DNA of 64,000 nucleotides from Psychrosphaera ytuae (lineage in GTDB: Bacteria; Pseudomonadota; Gammaproteobacteria; Enterobacterales; Alteromonadaceae). The notes below the pieces were generated by a model that was not told the DNA's origin, made no database searches, and worked only from the letters and a program-made list of their open reading frames with translations. Where the stretch lies: NCBI RefSeq assembly GCF_017638545.1, contig NZ_CP072110.1:1736001-1800000 (forward strand), in the 5' to 3' direction. This document shows positions 16,836 to 24,323 of this stretch, in pieces (the stretch's first letter is position 1; each line of letters opens with the position of its first letter). Position numbers and translations under genes: made by a program.

Positions 16836-18122
16836 TTGAAACGACTTTTTATCAGTTTATACGTAGCCATTACCTTTGGTTTGTTTTTGATCACTTGGAG
16901 TGGCGAGTGGCTATGGCAAAAGTTTGAAACACACGCCAGTCACTCAGAGCCGCGCTCTATTGAAACCATGGTTACACTGTTAAAGCCTTATCAAACGCTT
17001 TATCAGCAAGGCAACAAAACAGACGTCATCGAATCTCTGAAGAATCACAAACTCAATGCGACGATCCATCAGATTGAGCAATTTACCCTGTTACCTGAGC
17101 ACATCGAAGCGATTGATAAAATGGAGCCGTTTTTCTTATACATTTCTGAACATGAGGTGGAGATTTACCTTCCCCTTAACCCAAACCAAGTTTTGCTCGT
17201 AGGTCCACTTGTATTCAAAAATAGCCATTCAGAATTGTCTTGGATTGGTGGGATATTAAAGTTATTTGCCTATGGTGCACTGGCCATCTTAATTTTGGGT
17301 TGGAGCTATCCATTGTGGCGTGACTTAAATACCCTCAAAGGTTATACCGATAGGATCTCGTCAGGTCAGCTCGATATAGAGAATGAGTTAAAGCCGCACT
17401 CTATTGTTTTTCCACTTGGTAAAGCCTTTGAAGCAATGACACGTCGTATTCGCGAATTGCTGAACTTCCAGAAACAAATGATGCAAGCCGTGAGTCATGA
17501 CATAAGAACGCCTTTGGCGAGGTTAAAGTTTTCTATTGCGATTGCCAAAGATGATTTAAAGGGCTGCGACGATCCAAGCTCTAACGTCAATGTCGCTGAC
17601 AACATGCTGACAGACATTGCCGAAATCGAGTTATTAATTGAAGAAGTTTTGACATACGGTCGCCTCGAAACAGCAGAGCCCAACCTAAACATAGAACAAG
17701 TTGATCTGTATGCGTTAAGTCACCACTTGGTTGAGAAACTAAACCGTAATCACGCCATTCAAATTCAACTACATTGCGATGAGCACTTAATGTGGATGTG
17801 TGATGGTTATCTTCTCGAAAGAGCGTTACAAAACTTATTAACAAACGCTCAACGCCATGCCGAAAAGCGCGTTGATTTATATATTACAAACAATGAAAAA
17901 GGCCTAACTATCAAGGTGGTCGATGATGGCTGTGGTATCCCAGAATCACAACAAGCCGATATTTTCACTCCGTTTACCCGTTTGGATACTAGCCGCAACA
18001 AAGCCAGTGGAGGTTTTGGTTTAGGCTTAGCGATTGTCAGTAAAATCGTGAACTGGCATGAGGGACAGGTATCTGTTTCTAATAACAAAACAACTGGCGC
18101 AACGTTTACAATTTCTTTATAG
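16836..18122 (+). CDS. Membrane sensor histidine kinase
   Basis: A 428-residue kinase: TM1 (residues 3-21), periplasmic sensor region (about 30-135), TM2 (about 137-160), HAMP (about 160-210), HisKA with phospho-acceptor His221 (AVSHDIRTPL), and an HATPase domain with N-box (LQNLLTNAQRHA), DDGCGIP and GFGLGLAI. The layout resembles RstB. The start is TTG at 16836; AGGAAAA lies about seven bases upstream. The small periplasmic domain is the likely receiver of the signal handled by MipA and DUF3019. Confidence 0.92.
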   Translation: MKRLFISLYVAITFGLFLITWSGEWLWQKFETHASHSEPRSIETMVTLLKPYQTLYQQGNKTDVIESLKNHKLNATIHQIEQFTLLPEHIEAIDKMEPFFLYISEHEVEIYLPLNPNQVLLVGPLVFKNSHSELSWIGGILKLFAYGALAILILGWSYPLWRDLNTLKGYTDRISSGQLDIENELKPHSIVFPLGKAFEAMTRRIRELLNFQKQMMQAVSHDIRTPLARLKFSIAIAKDDLKGCDDPSSNVNVADNMLTDIAEIELLIEEVLTYGRLETAEPNLNIEQVDLYALSHHLVEKLNRNHAIQIQLHCDEHLMWMCDGYLLERALQNLLTNAQRHAEKRVDLYITNNEKGLTIKVVDDGCGIPESQQADIFTPFTRLDTSRNKASGGFGLGLAIVSKIVNWHEGQVSVSNNKTTGATFTISL

Positions 18123-18170
18123 TCGTTTAGTGAAATTTTTATCTAATTAACGAACTAGGGATCGTAAGGG

Positions 18171-18581
18171 ATGTTAGAAGCTGTCAAGGAGTGGCAAACA
18201 CCGTTATTAGTAATACTGTTGACCTTTATTTTGGTAAATATTTGGTTTGAGCGTTATCGTCGCTCAAAACGCTGCGAATATACACTCGTCGACAAAGGCA
18301 ACAAAGTAAAAATCATATATCGACCTGCCTATCATGCTCTCAGGAGCGACACCACCGTAGTATTGAAAGACAAAGTGATTCAGGTTTTAACTACCGATGA
18401 TACGATTTCTTTTTGTTATGCCAGTGGTCATAGCATTGATCTTGTTTGTGGTGCGGAGTGGCTACAAACTCTTTATGACGAGGCCTGCTTTTTGTTTCCA
18501 CAAGCCGAATTTAATCCTATCGGCTTTACAAAAGAAAACTCGGAACCCCAATCAAACTCGGCTATTCTATTCGACCTATAA
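18171..18581 (+). CDS. Hypothetical single-pass membrane protein
   Basis: A 136-residue protein with one N-terminal membrane helix (residues 11-25), a basic stop-transfer patch (RYRRSKRCEY), then a soluble beta-rich domain with three cysteines. I do not recognise a family. A ribosome-binding site (TAAGGG) sits close to the ATG. It follows the histidine kinase by 48 bases and could be co-transcribed with it. Confidence 0.65.
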   Translation: MLEAVKEWQTPLLVILLTFILVNIWFERYRRSKRCEYTLVDKGNKVKIIYRPAYHALRSDTTVVLKDKVIQVLTTDDTISFCYASGHSIDLVCGAEWLQTLYDEACFLFPQAEFNPIGFTKENSEPQSNSAILFDL

Positions 18582-18601
18582 AATTTCTTAGTGTGTTGAG
18601 T

Positions 18602-18832
18602 ATGATTGACGTTAAATATACGCGGATTGTTTTTTCGTTTTTTATGGCGCTGTTGATGTCGGGGATCATGTCTTTGGTGATCACCGTGTTTAACATTGGT
18701 TGGGTCGATAATATTGTATCTATCTGGTTGCAAGCCTGGCTCTTTGCTTTTAGTGTAGCGTTGCCGACTATCTTGATAATTTCACCTTTAGTGCACCGTT
18801 TGGTGGCTATAGTCGTAAAACCAACTCCATAA
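18602..18832 (+). CDS. DUF2798 small membrane protein
   Basis: A 76-residue protein with two membrane helices (residues about 7-29 and 44-66). The pattern FMALLMSGIMSLVIT...WLQAWLFAFSVALPTILIISPLVHRLV fits DUF2798, an uncharacterised family of two-helix membrane proteins. ATG at 18602 is preferred over an in-frame GTG at 18593; neither has a strong ribosome-binding site. Confidence 0.78.
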   Translation: MIDVKYTRIVFSFFMALLMSGIMSLVITVFNIGWVDNIVSIWLQAWLFAFSVALPTILIISPLVHRLVAIVVKPTP

Positions 18833-18859
18833 CAAACAAGGACTTAAGGAGCACATTAA

Positions 18860-19444
18860 ATGTTTAACTTAAAACAACTTTTTGCCACTGCAATGCTGAT
18901 TGCTTTACCGATGACGGCAACCGCCAAGTATGATCTCATTGAATCTCAATCTAAGTTGGTGTTTGTTTCAATCAAAAAGGACAGCATTGGTGAAGTAAAT
19001 GAATTCAAGTCGCTATCAGGTAGTATTGATAAAAACGGGTTAGCAACGGTAGAAGTTGATTTGACGAGCGTCAGTACCGGTATTGAGATTCGAGATCAAC
19101 GTTTGCAAAATCACCTTTTTGATACTTCAAAATTTAGTACAGCCAAAGTACAGACAGAAGTTTCATTGGACGCGCTTAAAGAGCTAAAAGTTGGAGAGTC
19201 TTTCCACCGCCACGCACCAATTACACTGAGTCTTCATGGAATTGAACAACAGCTTATTGCTCATTCTGATGTTTATAAGCTAAGTGAAAATAAAATTTTA
19301 GTGATCAGCGCTAAGCCTGTTTTGGTCAACGCAAATGAATTTGGGCTAATTGCCGGTGTCGAAAAACTAAAAGAGCTCGCAGGATTACCATCAATTGCGA
19401 CAGCAATCCCAGTCACTTTTAAATTGGTCTTTGAACTAGATTAA
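18860..19444 (+). CDS. YceI-family periplasmic lipocalin-like protein
   Basis: A 194-residue protein with a signal peptide (residues 1-22, TATA-K). The YceI beta-barrel is evident: an opening YDLIESQSKLVFVSIKK, the central SVSTGIEIRDQRLQNHLFD motif, and a closing strand. YceI-like proteins bind polyisoprenoids such as ubiquinone-8 in a hydrophobic pocket; the physiological role varies. A strong ribosome-binding site (AAGGAG) lies nine bases before the ATG. Its stop codon overlaps that of the convergent DUF416 gene. Confidence 0.9.
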   Translation: MFNLKQLFATAMLIALPMTATAKYDLIESQSKLVFVSIKKDSIGEVNEFKSLSGSIDKNGLATVEVDLTSVSTGIEIRDQRLQNHLFDTSKFSTAKVQTEVSLDALKELKVGESFHRHAPITLSLHGIEQQLIAHSDVYKLSENKILVISAKPVLVNANEFGLIAGVEKLKELAGLPSIATAIPVTFKLVFELD

Positions 19445-19454
19445 TCTAGTTCAA
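19431..19454. repeat. 24-bp perfect palindrome over two convergent stop codons
   Basis: The arm TTGAACTAGATT is followed immediately by its reverse complement AATCTAGTTCAA with no spacer. Both convergent genes therefore end with the same codons for Glu-Leu-Asp and the shared bases TTAA provide both stops. It can fold on either transcript. Confidence 0.95.
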
Positions 19455-20043
19455 TTCCGATATTAGACATTCCATCTGCCAAGGCTTTGGACAATGCTTG
19501 TTTTTTAATGTCATTGGCAGATACTTTTTTGAGGTTAAGGGTTTCGACCCAGTCGATTAGCTCAGTCAATAACTCAACCTCTCTGACCATGAGCTCGTGT
19601 TCTCTAATCGCCGTGTTATCTAACTCTTGTTCGCCAGCCTGATATTCAATCAAGTGCACAATACAACCTTGAGACACTTTTGCGATAGCTACCGCGTCGT
19701 ATTCATCGTCATTTTGTTCGCCAGCAATATAGGTCAATAACCCGGTACAAAAGTAAATGGCAGGATACACACCGTACATATCATACGCGGCTTCGTCTGG
19801 AGTCAGCGCTTCAACTTTTTCTTCCAATGCAGCAAAGTTTAACTTGGCACCTTGGATCAATAAGCGCTCCCAAAGGCTATTCATTATGTTGTCGATTTGA
19901 TGTGGCTGAGGAAACTCCGTCACTGCAACAAACAATTGATAGTTTGGCAACATACGCTGCAGGAGCATAAGAGATAAAATAGCTTGCTGTTTTTTAGGTA
20001 GCGCGCGAATACGCTGAAAATTGTTAGCCTTGTTTTGGCTCAT
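19441..20043 (-). CDS. yjaG: DUF416 (YjaG-like) protein
   Basis: A 200-residue helical cytoplasmic protein. LLQRMLPNYQLFVAVTEFPQP, the central DMYGVYPAIYFC and the closing MSNIGIELD line up well with E. coli YjaG, a DUF416 protein of unknown function. It follows the long coiled-coil gene by 48 bases on the same strand, so they may form one unit. Its 3' end overlaps the convergent yceI-like gene by four bases. Confidence 0.85.
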   Translation of the reverse strand: MSQNKANNFQRIRALPKKQQAILSLMLLQRMLPNYQLFVAVTEFPQPHQIDNIMNSLWERLLIQGAKLNFAALEEKVEALTPDEAAYDMYGVYPAIYFCTGLLTYIAGEQNDDEYDAVAIAKVSQGCIVHLIEYQAGEQELDNTAIREHELMVREVELLTELIDWVETLNLKKVSANDIKKQALSKALADGMSNIGIELD

Positions 20044-20091
20044 AAAGCACCATCTTCGAATTAAATATGAAATGCAGTTTAGTACAACACA

Positions 20092-23043
20092 CTAATCTTG
20101 AGTTTGTTGCTCTAACTGTTGCTGCGCAAAATTGAATTTTAACCGATACTCAGTGACCTGGCTCTCTAATTCGGCAACTTTTTCTTCTAAATCGAATTTT
20201 AATTGGTTATTTTCGGCACGAAGCTGCTGAATTACGGTTCGAGCATGGTTAATCTCTGCCTCAGCAACCAACTCAGACTCTTCAATTTTACCTTGTTTAT
20301 AACCTTCTAACTCATCTCTTAATTGCTCTTCGAGTGATAAAGTTAACTTGTGCTCATGTTCTAGTTGTGTGTATTGATCTTGAAGTTTTCGCAACTCGTT
20401 TTGGGCGACATGCAAGCTTTGCTGTGTTTCGACTAGATCTTCATCAACACTACCTAGCTGTTCTGACGTATCGGCCAAACGAACCTTCATTTGCTCATAT
20501 TCCACTCTAAACGACGCTGTTTGAAGTTGAATTTCTTCTATTCGCTCTGTTAGTTCTCGGTTGGTTTGGTATAGGTGTTCAGTTTGCTCTGCGCCTGCGT
20601 TTTGAGCCGCCGTTAACTGCTCCTGTAGAGATTCGGCTTTGTGTTCAGAATACGCCAAGCGCTCTTCAACATCGGCTTTTTCACTGCGCAGTGTTTTGAG
20701 CTCTTGTTGAATTCGCTGAACTTGCCCTTCCATTGCCGCAAGGGAATCATCGGTGTTTTTTGTCCCTTGTTGCAATGTTTGTTGATGCGCTTGCTGTTCC
20801 GCTGACAATTTCTCTTGTGCGTCAGTCAGCTCTGCCTTTGACTCAACCACTTGCTGGTTTACCGATACGATTTCATCTTGAAGTGTCGATACTAATGAAA
20901 CTTGTTGGGTCAGTTGTTCTGACAAACTTTGTTTTTCTGATTCGAGCTGTTCGACTTTGGCTTCTGTTTCAGCCTGCTGCTTTGCTAATACCGCGACTTG
21001 TGAATCTGAGTCATCACTGAGCTGTTCGATTTGAGATCTTAAGGTATGAGCCTCCTGCTCTAATTGCTGCATTTGACTCGCGCTTTGTGTCTCTAACTCT
21101 TGTAGTTGGCTCGCTAGTGATGCTTTATCAATTTCTAGATTTTTGACTTGCTCTAACAAAGCGCGCTTGTCTGAATCAAGCTGTTTAGTATGGTCCGATA
21201 GATCTGCTTTTTCGATTTCTAATTCTTGAATCTGATTAGCTTGAGTTTTTATGTTTTGCTCTACGTTGTTTAACGTATCAGTTAACGTATTCAACTCAGA
21301 TTCTTTTAACGACAAAACATCTAACTTTTCTTGATTGAGTTTGGCTAACTTGGTTTGCAACTCTTCAATCGTGGCTGCACTCGCCTCGGCCGCATCTTTA
21401 GCTTCTTTGGCTTCTTGAAGAGTGATGTCTCGCTGTTGTGCCAACTGAGAATTGAGTGCTTGAATCTGATTATTTAACGTTTGTATTTGTTGCGCGTCTT
21501 GTTCTGAGTTTTCCAGTGCCTGTTGAAGCTCAGCTCGTTTGTCCGCTAGTTGTTGCTCTGAGGTCAACAATTGGCTTTGAGTTTCAGTGTGGGCGAGCTC
21601 AAGTTGTGAAATCACTTGTAGTTTAGTTTGAACTTGTTGATTAGCTTCTTCTAACTTCGACTGTAACGCCGAGACTTGTTCTGATTGCGTAGCATTTGCC
21701 TGCTCTAAATCTTGGCTCTGTTGAGTCAATTGTGTCTGCAACAGTTGGTTTTGCTGTTGCGACTCGGTTAACTCTGTTGTCACGCGATCCAGCTCTGACT
21801 GCATTGACTGACGCTGTTGCTCTATTTGTTGTGTGTATTTAGCTTCTAACTCAGTCAGATTCTGTTCACTGCTCAGTTTCGATTGCTTGAGCTCTTGCTG
21901 AACCGAGGATAATAAAGACTCGAGCTTTTGTTTATCTTCGAGTGTCGTCTGGTAATGCTCTTTTTGTTCAGCGAGCTGAGTTGTTAAATCAGAGATCTCC
22001 TGCTGCGTCGACTCAGTTTGTTCATCAAGGCTTTGGTTCAACTCCTGACATTGCAGTTGCGTGTTTGTTAATTGAGTTTTAAGTTCACTTATCTGCTTTT
22101 CAAGTTCGGCCGTTTGGGTAGTTTTGTTCTGTTCGAGCTCGGCTAATACAGACTCTAAACGAGTAATCTTGGTTGTCGCACCACTCGTGGCAATGCGTTG
22201 CTCTTCTAGATCAAACAAAAGGTTTTTGTTTTGTTCTTCTAGTCCGAGTAACTTGACGTCTTTATCTTGAATCGCTTTAGACAATTCGGTGTTGGCCGTT
22301 TCTGCACCTTGAAACTTTAATTTGAACTCTGTTAATTGAGCACCTTTTTCTTCTAGCTGATGCTCTAAGTTATCCACTCGCTCAGTTAGAGCTTGATTGA
22401 GCTGTTGTAACTCGCCGCACTCCGTCATTAAACGCTCAACGTCACCTTTAAACCCATCTAGCTGGGCTTCTTGCTGTTCATTTTGATTTTGAAGAGCGGT
22501 TAACTTTGCAATTTCAGTATCTTGTTCACTGATCAATTGCTCTGCATTACTCAGACTTTGTTGGCTTTTATCTAGAGCACTTTGAAGCTGGTCAATCTCG
22601 TTGCGGTGTTGAGTAGAAGCTTCAGTGTGTTGCTGTTGAATGTCAGTCAGTTGGGAGTTAAGTTCAGTAAGTTGTTGTTCGGTTTGGTCAAGTTGTTCAA
22701 CTTTATGGGAGTCGAGTTGAAGGGCTTCGATGGAGTCTTTTAAATCGCTGATTTCAGTCATCAACTGACTCATCGAGAGATCTTTTGCTAACAATTGCTC
22801 TGAGAGGTGTTCGGCTTCTTGCTGAGCGTCGTGCAATTGAGCTTTTATAAAGTCCACTTCGTCATCAGAATCGGCCTTTTGACCAGATTGTAATTTTTCA
22901 ATTTGATCTTCTTGCCAAGTCAGGTGTTGAGACAGCTCCAAAAGCGCATCTTCAGCTTCTTGTTTATCGCTTTCAACAATCGCTAGCTTTTTTTGCAGCT
23001 CAGCAATTTCTTGTTCTAATTTAGATACTTGCTTTTGTTCCAT
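20092..23043 (-). CDS. Giant cytoplasmic coiled-coil protein
   Basis: A 983-residue protein built almost wholly of heptad-like coiled coil, very rich in Gln, Glu, Leu and Ser, starting MEQKQVSKLEQEIAELQKKL. There is no signal peptide, membrane helix, Walker motif or other catalytic signature, so it is not an SMC or Rad50 ATPase. At about 1.5 angstroms rise per residue it could span over 100 nm if fully extended, which suits a scaffold, tether or cytoskeleton-like role. It is transcribed with the DUF416 gene and divergently from the DUF2721 gene. Function unknown; low-complexity similarity to other coiled coils would be misleading. Confidence 0.85.
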   Translation of the reverse strand: MEQKQVSKLEQEIAELQKKLAIVESDKQEAEDALLELSQHLTWQEDQIEKLQSGQKADSDDEVDFIKAQLHDAQQEAEHLSEQLLAKDLSMSQLMTEISDLKDSIEALQLDSHKVEQLDQTEQQLTELNSQLTDIQQQHTEASTQHRNEIDQLQSALDKSQQSLSNAEQLISEQDTEIAKLTALQNQNEQQEAQLDGFKGDVERLMTECGELQQLNQALTERVDNLEHQLEEKGAQLTEFKLKFQGAETANTELSKAIQDKDVKLLGLEEQNKNLLFDLEEQRIATSGATTKITRLESVLAELEQNKTTQTAELEKQISELKTQLTNTQLQCQELNQSLDEQTESTQQEISDLTTQLAEQKEHYQTTLEDKQKLESLLSSVQQELKQSKLSSEQNLTELEAKYTQQIEQQRQSMQSELDRVTTELTESQQQNQLLQTQLTQQSQDLEQANATQSEQVSALQSKLEEANQQVQTKLQVISQLELAHTETQSQLLTSEQQLADKRAELQQALENSEQDAQQIQTLNNQIQALNSQLAQQRDITLQEAKEAKDAAEASAATIEELQTKLAKLNQEKLDVLSLKESELNTLTDTLNNVEQNIKTQANQIQELEIEKADLSDHTKQLDSDKRALLEQVKNLEIDKASLASQLQELETQSASQMQQLEQEAHTLRSQIEQLSDDSDSQVAVLAKQQAETEAKVEQLESEKQSLSEQLTQQVSLVSTLQDEIVSVNQQVVESKAELTDAQEKLSAEQQAHQQTLQQGTKNTDDSLAAMEGQVQRIQQELKTLRSEKADVEERLAYSEHKAESLQEQLTAAQNAGAEQTEHLYQTNRELTERIEEIQLQTASFRVEYEQMKVRLADTSEQLGSVDEDLVETQQSLHVAQNELRKLQDQYTQLEHEHKLTLSLEEQLRDELEGYKQGKIEESELVAEAEINHARTVIQQLRAENNQLKFDLEEKVAELESQVTEYRLKFNFAQQQLEQQTQD

Positions 23044-23170
23044 CGTGCCTACCGCCCAAGGCTTTGTCCGTTACCCACTGGTTCCAACTAAAAACAGAAT
23101 AGCAACTTTTTGTACTAAAAATAACTACTTTTTACGCATTTATACTTGGCGATTTACATCACTTAAGCGT

Positions 23171-23587
23171 ATGATTTTTATTATGCTAAATGATTTATTA
23201 CAAACTATGACATTGACCACCCCTGCATTGCTATTTCCGGCAATTTCGTTGTTGTTATTAGCTTATACAAACCGATTTTTAGTATTAGCCCAACTCATTA
23301 GAGAATTGAATCAACGAAATAACTCAGGGTTAGAAGTCGTTGTTAAGCGACAAATTACCAACCTACGACGTCGCTTACACCTGATCCGGTCAATGCAAAC
23401 TGCTGGCGTGGTCAGCTTTTTGTTGTGTACTTTGGCAATGTTATCACTGTTTTTTAACCTCGCTCAGTTGGGCTCAGTGATGTTTGGACTAAGCTTACTT
23501 GCCCTCGTACTATCCTTGTTAATGTCATTGTACGAAGTGCGAATAAGCTGTCGTGCCATTGAAATTGAACTAGAATCAATGCAGTAG
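23171..23587 (+). CDS. DUF2721 membrane protein
   Basis: A protein of about 138 residues with three membrane helices. LTTPALLFPAISLLLLAYTNRFL, the basic loop QITNLRRRLHLIRSMQ and the closing MSLYEVRISCRAIEIELESM match the uncharacterised DUF2721 family. An open frame extends upstream to 23045, but that extension is not hydrophobic and has no homology signature; ATG 23171 or 23183 is the likely start, neither with a clear ribosome-binding site. It is followed 22 bases later by the cobalamin-binding protein gene, so the two are probably co-transcribed. Confidence 0.82.
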   Translation: MIFIMLNDLLQTMTLTTPALLFPAISLLLLAYTNRFLVLAQLIRELNQRNNSGLEVVVKRQITNLRRRLHLIRSMQTAGVVSFLLCTLAMLSLFFNLAQLGSVMFGLSLLALVLSLLMSLYEVRISCRAIEIELESMQ

Positions 23588-23609
23588 CGATCGAATCGGA
23601 AAACTAACT

Positions 23610-24323
23610 ATGGTCTTGAGTAAAGAACTTACCGAAAGTGAAATTGCTGAAACCCAAGTTGAATTTTTGTCAGCAATATTAAAGCCTGACCTCACTACAG
23701 CTCTAGCTATAACCCATCAATTTATTTTGAACTCTTCCGATATCTCAGTTTTTTGGGAAAAGATTATCCAACCCTCTATGTATGAAGTGGGGCGTAAATG
23801 GGAGCGAAATGAAATAGTCCACCAGCAAGAGCACTTAGCCACTTCTATTTGTTCTAGAGTTATTCGTGAGTACGAGCCACTTATCCACTCTCTTGAGGGA
23901 CTTGATAAACAAGTACTCATAACCTGTACGCCATTTGAAAAACACACTGTAGGTATGAAAATGCTCGGCCACCTACTCGAACTTAATGGCATTCGAGTTC
24001 AACTCGCATTGAACAGTAAGATTAGTGGCGAAGACGTCAATCTTCTCATTCAACAATCTAAAATAGATGCTGTGGTTTTTTCTACGACTATGTATGACAA
24101 CCTATCAAATACAGAGCAATTCATCGAAAATATCAAAGCTGGACTAACTCCCACTCACAACCCGGTTTTTATCTCCGGCGGCCAAGCTTTTCAGCGAATA
24201 AACACAAACACAGCGCAAGTGCTCACGAGTATGTTTGGTAAAGCGGCAGCAGATTTGTATTTGTTTACGGCAGCACAACTTATTTCGTTTTTGTCGGAGA
24301 CGAATGAGAGTATAAAACAGTAA
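23610..24323 (+). CDS. Free-standing cobalamin-binding protein, CarH-like sensor module
   Basis: A 237-residue soluble protein: a helical cap (residues about 10-95) and a Rossmann-like B12-binding domain (about 100-235). The lower-ligand motif is E110-K-H112-x-x-G115, matching the E/DxHxxG signature. The cap has W64 followed at +10/+11 by E74-H75, the same Wx9EH spacing that packs over adenosylcobalamin in CarH photoreceptors. The residue after the Trp is Glu, not the His that forms the light-state ligand in Thermus CarH. There is no DNA-binding domain, so it must act by partner contact. Its 3' end overlaps the convergent diguanylate cyclase gene by 44 bases. Confidence 0.85.
   Translation: MVLSKELTESEIAETQVEFLSAILKPDLTTALAITHQFILNSSDISVFWEKIIQPSMYEVGRKWERNEIVHQQEHLATSICSRVIREYEPLIHSLEGLDKQVLITCTPFEKHTVGMKMLGHLLELNGIRVQLALNSKISGEDVNLLIQQSKIDAVVFSTTMYDNLSNTEQFIENIKAGLTPTHNPVFISGGQAFQRINTNTAQVLTSMFGKAAADLYLFTAAQLISFLSETNESIKQ

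Noticed and set aside
20092..23043. SMC/Rad50-type ATPase
   Set aside because: No Walker A, Walker B or hinge-like domain is visible; the sequence is coiled coil from end to end.
23045..23170. N-terminal extension of the DUF2721 protein
   Set aside because: The extra residues have no family pattern, and they would cover the divergent promoter region of the coiled-coil gene.
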